A DNA stretch of 64,000 nucleotides from Nemophila menziesii (lineage: Eukaryota > Streptophyta > Magnoliopsida > Boraginales > Hydrophyllaceae), in contig JARWIR010000016.1 in assembly GCA_029959085.1 (NCBI GenBank), positions 8,725,441 through 8,789,440 of the forward strand, read 5' to 3'. This document shows, piece by piece, positions 35,474 to 47,021 of the stretch. The notes under the pieces are model-generated. The model was not told the origin of the DNA. It saw only the letters and a program-made list of their open reading frames with translations, and made no database searches. The number at the start of each line of letters is the position of its first letter. The first letter of the stretch is position 1. Made by a program: the position numbers and the translations under genes.

Positions 35474-36917
35474 ATGGATGTAGAAGATATTCAACCACTT
35501 GTTCTTGACAATGGTACAGGAATGGTCAAGGTTAGTCAATACAATACACAAAATATTCTTCCTTCTTTTGTTATATTTTTGCTTTTAGTTTATATCTCAT
35601 TTACTTTATCTAATAGGCTGGTTTTGCTGGAGATGATGCACCAAGAGCTGTTTTCCCGAGCATAATTGGTCGCCCTAGATACAGTGGTGTTATGGTAGGG
35701 ATGGGCCAAAAAGATGCTTTTGTAGGTGATGAAGCACAGGCTAAAAGAGGTATGTTGACCTTAAAATACCCGATTGAACATGGTATCGTTAATAATTGGG
35801 ATGATATGGAGAAGATTTGGCATCACACTTTCTATAACGAGCTTCGTGTTTCTCCCGAAGAACATCCTATTTTACTCACCGAGGCTCCGTTAAATCCCAA
35901 GGCTAACCGTGAAAAAATGACTGAAATTATGTTCGAGACTTTTAATGTTCCTGCTATGTATGTTGCTATTCAAGCCGTTCTTTCTCTCTATGCTAGTGGA
36001 CGTACCACAGGTATGTATTCATCTATGCACAGGGGTATAATTGGTATTAATAGGGATGTATTTGGTAATTGAATAGGTATTGTTCTTGATTCTGGAGATG
36101 GAGTGAGTCATACTGTACCGATTTACGAAGGATATGCTCTTCCACATGCTATCTTACGTTTGGATTTAGCTGGTCGTGATTTAACAAATTATCTTGCTAC
36201 TATTTTAACTGAGAGGGGTTATTCATTAACTACATCTGCTGAGCTGGAAATAGTTCGTGATGTAAAAGAGAAGCTTGCTTATGTGGCGAATGATTATGAA
36301 GATGAGTTAGAGATTTCAAAAGGAAGCTCTACAGTTGAGAAGAACTATGAAATGCCAGATGGACAAGTAATTACAATTGGTTCAGAAAGGTTTAGATGTC
36401 CTGAAGTTCTTTTTCAACCATCATTAATTGGAATGGAAGCTGTTGGAATTCATGAAACAACTTATAATTCAATAATGAAATGTGATGTTGATATTAGAAA
36501 GGATTTGTATTCAAATGTTGTGTTAAGTGGTGGTTCAACTATGTTCCCTGGTATTGCTGATCGTATGAGTAAAGAAATTACAGCTCTTGCCCCTCTTAGC
36601 ATGAAGATTAAAGTTGTGGCCCCACCTGAGAGGAAATACAGTGTTTGGATTGGTGGCTCTATCTTGGCTTCTCTCAGTACTTTCCAACAGGTAAACCTTT
36701 TTTTTGTCCTTAATACACAGAATCAATGAAAACAGAGCGTGTGTTGTGTGTATATATATGTGTGTGTGTGGGTGTGTGTGATTTTTTTTATTGATATATT
36801 GGATTATCGATCAAGTGTACAATCCCACTAAGCTTCTATATTTATATGTAGATGTGGATCACAAAGAGTGAGTACGATGAATCTGGTCCTGGTATTGTTC
36901 ATAGGAAGTGCTTTTGA
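35474..36917 (+). CDS. Actin, divergent paralog C (4 coding exons)
   Basis: Exons 35474-35530, 35617-36010, 36077-36690 and 36852-36917, same sizes and phases as A and B; 376 residues. It differs from B in PLVLDNG (B has PLVVDNG, most actins PLVCDNG) and in NDYEDELEI (B has NDYEEELEI). It shares [28 protein letters not shown] and AELEIVRD with B. The frame is intact and the splice sites conserved, so it should encode a full-length actin. The near identity to B, introns included, marks a recent duplication or conversion. No expression evidence is available from sequence. Confidence 0.95.
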
Positions 36918-36935
36918 GCTTGGAAATTATGCGTG

Positions 36936-37023
36936 GTGAGTTTTTTTTAGAGTTCTCTTGAATGTTATAGATAATATAAATTTTTTCGTGACGAGTGGAC
37001 TTATTTTTTTCGTGTTATTTCAG
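36936..37023 (+). other. Probable 3' UTR intron of actin C
   Basis: GCGTG|GTGAGT to TTATTTCAG, 88 bp, identical in layout to actin B. Confidence 0.6.
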
Positions 37024-38027
37024 GTTGAAGGGATTTAATGGATGAGAACTCTAGCTTGGAGAGTTCCTGAAGCATTAGTATGTGGTTGTAATTGTGATGT
37101 TACTTTTTAAGGATTTTTAAATTCATTTGTGAAATTACAACTATTAATTTCCTTTAGTTATAATATGTGTTGGTTGAGACTTGCATGAAAGCCTTGATTG
37201 TGGTAATATAATATTAGTATCCATTGGCTTTTTATTAGTAATTCGGGTTTCTCCAACGTATCTCTGAAGTTGACCATTGCTATGATGCCCATGACCAGCA
37301 CGTGTCCCTTCTCTACCAATGGAGTCGGGATATCATTGAACCATTCCCGACCAAAACCTAAATAGCTTAATTTAATGTTTACTGTACTCGTTTGATAGAA
37401 GTTGAGGTAGTAACCATCAACACTAGCCTCAAGGCCTGGAACTTCTCTAGCTTAACACTAAGCAATATAAATTTGAAAATTTTGAACACAACTTTAATTT
37501 GAACCTTTTTAATTTGTATAACTAATTATTGTAAATATAATATATATTTAATAAATGGAATTAGTTACGGGTATAGAAAATTTGAGTTGAAAGAATGTAA
37601 TATTTTGAGGATAACTTTTCTTATATTTTCTTTAGAATTTGAATTCTTTCAATTTATAGAGTATTTGAAATATATTTAAATAATACATTAAGATGACAAC
37701 TCATTCCTATTTATAAAATTGATCCAAAATCACAATTTATTAAAACTTCATATTAAACTAATATAATATTGTGTTGTCTTTCAAAACGTGATAACAAAGT
37801 AACACTAAGAGAGTTGTATCTCCCCGTAAGTGTACGAGACGCCAAATATTATAGAAAGTGAATTATCATAACTAACCAACACGGATAGACTAAATCTGCT
37901 GCCAAAACCCGGTTGTTTTAAAAAAAGTGAAGCTACAGGGTACCATCAATAAGCGAATTGTATCGATAAAGTTTCTATCAAATTACGCAACAAGATTGAC
38001 TTCATGTTATTGTCAAGTGTAGTTAGT
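37024..38027. other. Actin C 3' flank
   Basis: Almost identical to 21890-22893, including the CTCTAGCTTAACACTAAGC scar near 37444. No gene is seen. Confidence 0.6.
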
Positions 38028-38124
38028 TTTTTTTTTTGGGTACGTGGGTGGTCGGAGCCAGCTTGCGGCGTACAACTGGGTTACCTATGTGTTGAAGAAG
38101 AAGCAAGACCCTAGTCAATTGAGG
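38028..38124 (-). mobile_element. SINE-like retroposon, unit 2 copy
   Basis: Same insertion as 22894-22991, with GTGTAGTTAGT duplications at 38017-38027 and 38125-38135. Confidence 0.65.
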
Positions 38125-38361
38125 GTGTAGTTAGTTGTATGGGCATGTATATCTTATTCTCTCTTTCACAATAAGCATCTCTAAAGATCCATGTGCAACA
38201 ATTAACATATTGGTGCTTTGAACATCATCTTATGCCACCTGGATCAAACAAAAACAAAAAAGATTTAAAGAGTACCAAAAATATTACAATCAATTCTGAA
38301 GGTTGAATAACTTGAATATCTTAAACGTGAATTGATTCTTTATACTCTACCACAATCCAAC

Positions 38362-38593
38362 TTACGGAGCACTATCATCGAATAAAACTTTATAAATTTT
38401 TTTTCTCTCCTCATGGTCAAATATACCACCAAGATCACCTCCTTGTTTACATATTTTGCTATTATATTCCTTCTTGTTCTCTGGCCGCACGGATATTACT
38501 CCTTTCTTTCTCTTCTTTTCTAAATTCATTATTCTTCGATTATATTCATGAAGCCCATCTTTCATTAATTCCCCAATTTCTCCTTCACAAGAA
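38362..38593 (-). pseudogene. Unidentified Lys/Glu-rich ORF remnant (unit 2)
   Basis: Same protein sequence as the unit 1 remnant at 23229-23432. Family not recognised. Confidence 0.35.
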
Positions 38594-38837
38594 CAATCGG
38601 ATCCTTCTCAATCAGCTACGACCCTTCATACCCCTCCCGAAGAAGAACTGTATAAATTTGTTATATACTTTTGTCATATAAATTCTTTGTTGGCCTCGGG
38701 CCTATAATTTTTTATATGCTCCCGATAATATAAATTTATATGTAGGCTTCAGACCTATAAATTGTAGAATGAGAATAATATATAACAAAATGTAGAATTG
38801 TAGAGTATATTCTTCAAAAATTACTGGTATAAGACAA

Positions 38838-39018
38838 AATAAATATATAGCCTAGCGGTTATACGCAAATACTCTATTATCTAAAATCTCAAGTTCAAAT
38901 CCTCCATGCTTCTCAAAGTTATACCAATTCTATCTTTTATTTGGAGATGATAAATAAATCTACATATAGTATTATCTATATTAATCGAATTTGAGACTTC
39001 GAGTGGCCTTAAAAAATT
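38838..39018 (+). mobile_element. tRNA-derived SINE, unit 2 copy
   Basis: A box TAGCCTAGCGG at 38848-38858 and B-box-like AGTTCAAATCC at 38892-38902. Confidence 0.55.
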
Positions 39019-39463
39019 TACATATAGGCTTCTAGACTATCATGCTTAACTTTGACGGAAGAGACCTATTAACGTGTTATAAACAAAAGAATAATAAGAA
39101 GAAAATAAAGAAAGAGTTTGTTTCTTGTATTCCCAAACTACTAAACACTATTACAAAGAAATGATCCTATATTTATAGGGTAAAGAGTAACCCTTCACTT
39201 GTCACAATTAATAGAAAAATAAATTCTTAGCCCTTTGGACATCCATTATACTAAATATAATATTTATTCATAATACCTCTGTCTTTATCTCAAGTCTCTA
39301 AAGAATTTATTACTTCCTATGTTCCATGATATTTGTCTATTTACTAAAAAGATGGTTTCAAAATATTTGTCCAAAACACTTTTTATCACTAAAAAATGCA
39401 TAAGAGACCAGACAAATACACCTAAATATCTATTTCAGCCAATTATTTGGAAAACCCATCTTA

Positions 39464-42400
39464 CACTATTGCACGCGACTTCTTTTGCGAGGACACGAGT
39501 CCTCGCAAAAGAAGCAAAAAGTCCTCGTAAAAGATCATTATTGTCTTTAGCGAGGAGATGTCCTCGCAAAAGGGTTCTCGTTAAAGATTCGTCGCGAATT
39601 ACCCCTTGTCACGACGACATTTGGACGTCGTCGCGTGAGTACAGACCATTTTGCGAGGACTTTATGTCCTCGTTATAGGGCCATCTTTTGCGATAGGGAA
39701 AGTCCCCGCAATAGAGTGGGTCAACTACGATGACATCCCCGTCGATAATGAGGAGTTGTGTTTTATCGAGGAACTCTTTTACGAGGAAAAGGTCCTCGTT
39801 AAAGACATTTTTTTAAATTTTTTTATTTAAATAAATTCTTTCAATTTGTATTTGATTTGTTTTTTTATTAATGTAATACTAAATATAAATAAAACCGATA
39901 ATAGAATAAAACCCGAACAATATATATACAAATCCAAAAGTCAAACACAGGTAGATAAAAGTCAAATAAAGTCGAATAAAGTCAAATAAAGTCAAAAGAG
40001 AGATAAAAACACGTAAAAACTAAGGTAAAGATAAGTCTTCATCCGAAGCAGTAGGATCAGAAGAGGGGGATCAATGAGGATCAATAAAAGACGTGGGTTG
40101 AGGAGGATCAGTAGCAGAAGTCGTGGCTCGAGGGGGAGTACTAGACGGGAACTCAAGTTCCACAAATCTATATTCCATCCTGCATCGATTAATCGTCTGG
40201 ATGGCCGCAGTCATCTGTTCGTGGATCGCATCCCTAGTGGGGCGGGTACTCGTTGTAGAGGTAAATGATCGAGAGACGTTATCTGGCATAGGCTCCTTGC
40301 CTATGGAGACAAGGAACTCGTTCAGGGACCGCACTATCCACTGGTAGTCCGTCAACATCTTAGCGCTGACCGGATCAGAAGCATTTGTATTCGCCCTCCT
40401 CTCCGGAACCTGGTGTCCAACTCTCGGACCCAGTTGCGGGTCCCGCCTCCTAACCCTAATCGCGCCGCCTCCATCGTCGCGTCAACCTGCTCTTGTTGTG
40501 TTAAGGCGGGGGTAGATGATGAAGCTCCACTCTGAGTCTGGGATTTCCGCACTCGGGTTTCCAGAATGGACCTTAACGCCTCCTGTACAGTAAAGAAAAT
40601 ATTAAAATATTATTTTGGAGTAAAAAATTTTGAGTTTCATAAAACTTACATCTGATCGCTCGTAGTGTATGCTCCTCCACCTGTTCTTTTCTTGTCAAAT
40701 CCTATTTGGAAAAAGAATCTTTTAATGGGTGGCAGATGCAAAGTCTCCTCTCCCTGTGGCTCGGATCCCTCGCCCTCTGTCAAACGATGGACCTTACTAC
40801 TCCCATCTCCCTGTTTCAGTCAATTAGTCAAACAAATAGGATGATACAAATTATTTAAAAAAATATATTACCTCCTGAGTTATTAAGTTAATCTCTCTTC
40901 CTCGAGTGTATCATAGAACCTGCCCCGCTTATGTTCCTCAGCTGCTCCCTATTTTCCTTATTCTTGTTAGCTTGGTTCTGGTTCTTAAAAGAATATAAAC
41001 AAAAGAAAACAAGTTAGTCAACACAAGGAATATTTTATATAACATTTTAAATTAAAATAAGTTCCTGAGATTCCACTGAGTCCCACATCTCCAAAGTCTT
41101 CTCCCAACTCTCGGGTGTATGGTCTTTCGGAATCGCACGACTTTCATAAAACTAGGACTTCACACGGTTTTTGTTGTTGCTATATCCTATTCCACACTTG
41201 TTGGTGACCATAAGCTGGATTTTCTCCAAATCAGGCCGAGCCTCCCACTCCTCGACTAAAATGAAGTCATGTTCACAATTAAAAAAAATCAATATAAGTG
41301 TATATATAGTTCAATAATTAGAAAAAAAAAATTAAGTTAATTATAGGTGGGTCCTAGGGTGTTAGAAAATAAAGTGATAAATAAAAGAAACCACAGAACT
41401 GCAAGTGTACAGTTGTCTCAAGTAATATATGATAATCAAGTTCGTTCTCAAGGACAGATTAGGTTAAACCCAAATATTAATCAAGTAGTAAGAATAATTG
41501 CTTAACAGAAAAATAAAATAAAAGATTTTTGTTTGGTTTTCTGAATTAAAAGATGCAAATAAATTAAAGACTAAAAGTAAATTAACTAGAAAGAAATAAA
41601 GCAATTAAAAGTGACTAACTTCAGATAAGAGAGATACTTGAGTCTCGCAAGGAATCCACTTAATCAATATAATTTATGCTATGTTTAAGGGTAGAATTGG
41701 AATTATAATATTAGTCGGGACTCTAATATCTCCTAGCCCCCTGTCAGGTGGACCTAGGAGTTATCCTAAAGTACTATAAACCCCTGTATGGCCGAATATG
41801 CCTCTTCGGATGATATGAATTTACTCTTTAGCTATGTAACTAGTTAAGCCTGTCAGTCAATAACAGACATTACACGGGTATTACCTAAGTCTGTATTCAA
41901 ACCCCCCCTGTCGGACCCCCCCTGTCGGATGATCACTTCGCCACTAAAGTGAATAACCCAAATATTAAAAGCTATTTCTAGTTGTTCCTAAAAGAAATAG
42001 TAATGAAATCAAAGTAATATCCAATATATAAAACTCAACTCAATTTAAATCATAACAATCCCAAATTCAAAACATAAATTAATTTTAATTAAGGTTCATC
42101 CCTTTAATGCGATTCTCAAGTATATGGAAATTTAGCTCATGATAATATCAAAGACTGAAAATAAATAAAAGGAATTCATGTTCAAATACAAAAAATAAAT
42201 TGATAACCTAAAGGGTAGGATGACTGTTGATGGAAGAACAGGATTCCTCCATCACTAGCTTACAATAATAAAAAAAAACAAAAAAAAATATTTATAAAAC
42301 AAAAAATTAACAATATATCACATACTACAAAACACTCAACAATATTTATTGAACGTAAATTATACAAAATATAACCATATTATACAAAATAAACAAAATA

Positions 42401-42850
42401 GGAAAAATAAATAAAAAAAATTCCTAAAATTGTGGAAAAAATTTGCTTGGAAATGTAATCCAATGGACCTATATGGGTTGGTGAAGCTATGTAATTGAGT
42501 CGCCCAAAATTAATTTCTGGTTTAAGAAAAAAATTGGGAAAGTTTTGGAGTTTTTTTTTTGGTTTTTTTTGAATTCTTGGTTCGCATTAATGGACATCTG
42601 TCCGTCTTTAATACGACAAGAGCTTTAGCGAGGACACCCATTCCTCGCAAAAGCTCTTGAAAGTCCTCGCAAAAGATACTTTCTAGCGAAGACATTTTAG
42701 TCGTCGCTAAAGAAGGTATCTTTTGTAAGGACTTTCAATGACTATTTTATTTTTTGACGTTTTTTTTGATAGCGTAGAAAAGCCGTGTAATATTTGCGAC
42801 CACTTTGTCGTGAATGAGCGTTCACGCGAGAAAGCTCGCGTGTAGTAGTG
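39464..42850. mobile_element. CACTA transposon, copy 2, internally rearranged
   Basis: CACTATTGCACGCGA to TCGCGTGTAGTAGTG, flanked by TTA at 39461-39463 and 42851-42853. Nearly identical to copy 1, including replacement of the transposase by the dispersed repeat (about 41345-42260). It keeps one extra subterminal motif (CTCTTGAAAGTCCTCGCAAAAG near 42653) that copy 1 has lost. The interval also holds the palindrome at 39479-39514. Confidence 0.9.
40071..41265 (-). pseudogene. TNPA-like gene of CACTA copy 2 (broken)
   Basis: Same exon-like pieces as in copy 1, with the same two nonsense codons (TAG at 41152-41154 and the stop at 40071-40073). Sharing of both lesions shows that copies 1 and 2 descend from one already broken copy. 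Confidence 0.65.
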
Positions 42851-43155
42851 TTAAATTTCAAATCCATGAACAAATTCTATTCCACATGCTCAAAAACTTT
42901 TAAAATGACTTGCTTTTATAGAAGAATTATAATTTTTTAATTATTTTGATTTTTCAACTTTTAAGGTAAGTATTAAAAAGTCTTTATGAATGAACATGCA
43001 GAAACAAAGGAAAACGTAAATTTGTAAGATAAAAATGTCATAAAGAGCATAAGACGAAGAGATCATGAATTAATAGGTATTCACATCCTTCAAATTTAAA
43101 ACATCATTACAGTTAATTATCCTATATTTGATAGTCAGGAGAAGGCTTTGGTAAA

Positions 43156-44122
43156 TTACTCCCCGTTCATTTCATTACCTGAAAAGAAGAAAAAGCCCAG
43201 ATGAAATGATAACAGTGAGAATGAGAATATTAAAAACGATAATTATTAATTGGATGCAACTATTAACCCTTAAACACTTCTAATGGGTATTGACTATTAA
43301 TTAACACTTCACTTAAGGCAATAGATGCCTTTCACAGCTTGATTAGAGATTTTTACACTTATACAGAAACTAGTTTATAAATTCATTGGAGTAATAATAG
43401 AAAAAGAGAAAATTATAAACTGAATGATTATAACAGAGGTGGCAAATAACAATTAAAATAAAGAGTTTGACTCTTGATCAACAACAAGAACAACACAAGG
43501 TCAGTATATATGTAAAATATCCAACCATATATTTTTCAAACAAGGTCAGCATCAATATTTTTAGGGTTCTTCAACTAACTTATATGTAAAATTTAAGCAG
43601 ATGAAGTAAAAGGTAAATAGGAAGCCAACAATTCTCAGATGAATACTAAAATAAAACTTTGCCATTTCAACAACACTTTCTTCATCAATCAATAACAATA
43701 CACACCTTTCAATATTTTCTCTTTTGAAATTAGATATAGATATACAAACGCCCTTTATATGCTGTTTAATAAACGTTTTTTTTTTATAAACTTTTACTTT
43801 TTTTAGTTTAACGCCCTTAATTTATTGTTAGCTATCACAGATAGCTCTTTCTATTTTTCCTATTCATTAACCCATATTAATATAGCAATAATAATAATAT
43901 TGAAAATAGATTACCATCTTCGAGGAGCCTGAGCAATTGATCTTTTTTCTCCGCTGAGTCGGTGATGGGTTTAGTGCTATTGTACCAATCTTCGAGCTCG
44001 ACAGAAAGGACAGCTGTCACCACGTAAAATAACGGACGATTCAAAATGCTCGATTTATTTTTAGAAACGTACGGTGTGCTCAATTCGGCAGCCATGCTTT
44101 TGAGGAATTTTCTCGACGCCAT
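43156..44122 (-). CDS. Small two-exon gene of unknown function, copy 2 (76 aa)
   Basis: Exon 1 is 44122-43915 and exon 2 43178-43156 on the minus strand, with the same donor, acceptor and 23-nt last exon as copy 1. The product is 76 residues, ending EDGNEMNGE. Substitutions against copy 1 cluster in the middle: AELSTPYVSKNK and VVTAVLSVELEDWYN against AELRTPYVSENK and VVTGIALAELEDWYK. The rest is unchanged and no stop has appeared, which is weak evidence for constraint. The sequence matches the broken unit 3 copy in these variable positions. Family and function unknown. Confidence 0.6.
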
Positions 44123-44523
44123 TGATCTCTGATTTTTTGCAAACCCTTCTCTCTCTCTCTCCCCTCTCTTTTTCAAAAGATTTTTTCAAATCAAACCAAA
44201 AGAAGCCCATATATATATTTCTACTTTGGGCCTGAGAGATCGAATGAAATGGTACCCGTTAATGATTAATGGTTACTCGTATATTAACGTGAAATATTTG
44301 TGAGGTCAATGGGCGGGTTGTCCTACCTGGTTTTTTATTACTATATATTTTATTATTTTAAATATTTCATTCTTCATAATTTATATTTATTTTGATATTT
44401 TGACAATATTTTCTTTTAAAGTTGTATTTTAATTTGAATAATTAAAACTTTTTATACTACAATAGAAACCCACAAACTTTTACTTGACTAGTTATTAAAA
44501 TTAAAATATATCGTATAAATAAA
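44123..44523. other. AT-rich spacer, unit 2
   Basis: Homologous to 28989-29375; interrupted at 44524 by a MULE-like insertion. Confidence 0.5.
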
Positions 44524-45928
44524 CGAGATAATTCCCAATTAATTACACTTCCTTATTTTTCATACTTACTCACAAATTTTCAACTTAATTCTCAAATAAG
44601 TACACGGTCATATTTACCTTCCATTATTGCTCTTATATGTTTTTTTATTTTATTATATATTTATATTATATTTCTATATTTAATATCTGAATTTATTTTT
44701 TCATTTTTTATATATTTTTTTTTTCGAAAAATATTTTTTTTTTTTTGAATTTTTATTTTTTGAAAAATATTTTTTTTTTCGTATTTTTTTTCCGAATTTT
44801 TTTTTTTTTGAAAAATATTTTTTTTTTCTAATTTTTTTTATTCTTTGGAAATTTTTTTTTTCGAATTTTTTTTTTTTTTTCGAAAAATATTTTCGAAGAT
44901 TTTTTCATTAACACACAAGTCCATACTGTTTTGTGTTACTGTAACTCATACATCAAGCGATTGTGTGTTACATTAACACGCAATCAGATTTTCAGACTAT
45001 CTGTACACTATTATCTATTTCTGTATATCTTATTCTGTGTTCCTGCAACACACAATTGTTATTTGTTGTGTGTTTAAGCAACACAAAACTGTAAATGACA
45101 CACAAGTCCATACTGTTTTGTGTTACTGTAACTCACACATCAAGCAATTGTGTGTTACATCAACACACAATCAGATGTTCAGACTATCTGTACACTATTA
45201 TCTATCAGTGTACAAATATTCTGTATATCTTATTCTGTGTTCCTGCAACACACAATTGTTATTTGTGTGTGTTTAAGCAACGCAAAACTGTAAATGATAA
45301 ACGCATTGTGTGTCTTACCAACACAAAACCCATACTGTTGTGTGTTACTGTAACACATACTTTCAGCAATTGCGTGTTGCATGAACACATAATCAGCCTA
45401 CATATACATTATTCTATACCTTTGTGTACAAATATTCTGTCTGTCTGATTTTGTGTTCATGTATCACACAATTTGTTATTTATGTGTGTTTAAGCAACTC
45501 AATATTATACATATTGGGTGTTCATGCAACACACAACACATATGATTTTGTGTTACTTTAACACACAATTATCATATGTACTAATCTTACATCATGTTAT
45601 CATAGAAAAAAAATTCCGGGGGAAAAAAAAATTTCGAAAAAAAAAATTTCCGAAAAAGAAATTTTTTTTTGAAAAAAAATATTTTTCGAAAAAAAATATT
45701 TTTTGAAAAAAAAATATTTCGAAAAAAAAAATATTTAAAAAAAAAATCTGAAAAAAATAAATAAATATTAAACTATAATTAATAAAATATATAATTAAAG
45801 TAATTAATAATAGGTAGAAGGATATTTTGGTAATTGGGTAATATTTTGTGCTTAATTGGGAATTAAGTTGAAGTTGTAATTAATAGGGAATACTTACCTT
45901 CTCCGCGTAATTAATTGGGCGTTGCCCC
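44524..45928. mobile_element. MULE-like foldback element, unit 2-specific
   Basis: Absent from units 1 and 3, which read through CGTATAATTAAAATATATTAATC. The ~1.4-kb insertion has inverted ends sharing CCCAATTAATTAC close to each edge and is flanked by TAAATAAA at 44516-44523 and 45929-45936. An 8-9-bp duplication with long AT-rich inverted ends fits Mutator-like or foldback elements. On either side of the core lie T-rich (44696-44885) and A-rich (45605-45750) tracts with CGAAAAATATTTTT motifs, able to form a long imperfect stem. No transposase is encoded. Confidence 0.65.
44909..45562 (+). repeat. ~190-215-bp tandem repeats rich in TGTGTTAC / GTAACACA
   Basis: Three full units and a partial one start near 44911, 45099 and 45318, each with ACACAAGTCCATACTG or ACAAAACCCATACTG, then TGTGTTACTGTAAC, CAATTGTGTGTTAC, CTATCTGTACACTATT and TTCTGTGTTCCTGCAACACA. 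The frames that cross the array are by-products of the repeat and are not genes. Confidence 0.75.
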
Positions 45929-45936
45929 TAAATAAA

Positions 45937-47021
45937 ATGTATTAATCATATATTATTTACATGTGGGGCGTGTTTACAAGATGGGAAATACTTATCCTCA
46001 CACTTCGCTCTATCTCACACGAATTTCGTAAATCCATCCCCATAACCCGTTCAAATCTTATTTAAAACCTTTAAACCCGTCATGTTTAAAATAAGGTTGA
46101 AGTGGTATCTGCAAACCCACCCCCAAACATTTCTAAAACTAACCTTATATGCAATAGTTTAGGGATAAAAAATTTAATATTTTAATGAAAGAGAACACAG
46201 TGTTCAAGTAAATATCCAATGTGGCTTGTTTCTTTCCTTTTTTTTTTTTTTTTTATCTTTTTATCTTTTTGTGGTATAATAATTCATATGAATTCTTAAA
46301 CATTTTAAAAAAATAATATGGATTGACTAAGAAATTATATTAAAAAAATGATAATTTTTCAATAGATAAATTATATTAAAAAATTATTATGCAAATTAAA
46401 AAATATATAAGAAACTTTTTTCAATAGACGATTATTTATTTATTTTGTGTTTATTTGGACTAAGTTGGTTTTTTTTACTTTATATTTTTTAGTCGCATAG
46501 GTAGTACTAAGATGTTAAGGTTAAAAAATCCATTGGGTTGCCTAGGACGTCTAATCGATCTATGTAGACAATTAATTGTGTTAGACTTATTAATTAGGTT
46601 CAATGACTTAATAATCAGATAAATGGTCCATTGATCGACTAACGTTTGGGTAGATCATTTAGCCACCCTCTAGAATAATTTCTAGGTGTATTACAATTTG
46701 GAACAACTAAACGACATTTATTTTATACCACTTCAAGCACATTATTTTGTTTTAATACCCTAAACTAGTTTCAAATATGTATGGAATTAAAAAATTCAAA
46801 AACTCTTATAAAAACTCTTATAAAAACTCTTATTGTTCTCTAGATAATTTTAAATAATATTTGTCAATCATTAAAATTATTCATCTATTAAATATTATTA
46901 TTTTTATAGTTAATCCATCTCAAGAAAAATATAGCGCATGTGTTGCTTATTCTAAAAAAAATTTATAGGAAAAAAATGTAAGAACATGGTGAACTAACAT
47001 AAGAAAATGTAACCTATATCG
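45937..47021. other. AT-rich spacer at the right end of unit 2
   Basis: Homologous to 29390-30446 and 62690-63720. No gene. A T run of about 17 occurs near 46239. Confidence 0.55.

Larger units (their letters stand above)
30447..47021. repeat. Tandem duplication unit 2 (with actin C)
   Basis: Begins with TATGAATTGAAAGTTCCCC like the other units. It has the same order of contents as unit 1 plus two private insertions at 31967-33355 and 44524-45928. Its left part (to about 33650) and right part (from about 43350) are closer to unit 3; its actin-to-CACTA part is nearly identical to unit 1. Confidence 0.9.

Noticed and set aside
44909..45562. CRISPR-like array
   Set aside because: Repeat units are ~200 bp, diverged and without regular short spacers; this is a eukaryotic transposable element core.
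45037..45706. Several 60-117-codon frames
   Set aside because: They run through the tandem repeats and A-rich arm of the foldback element; no domain, and the length follows from repeat periodicity.
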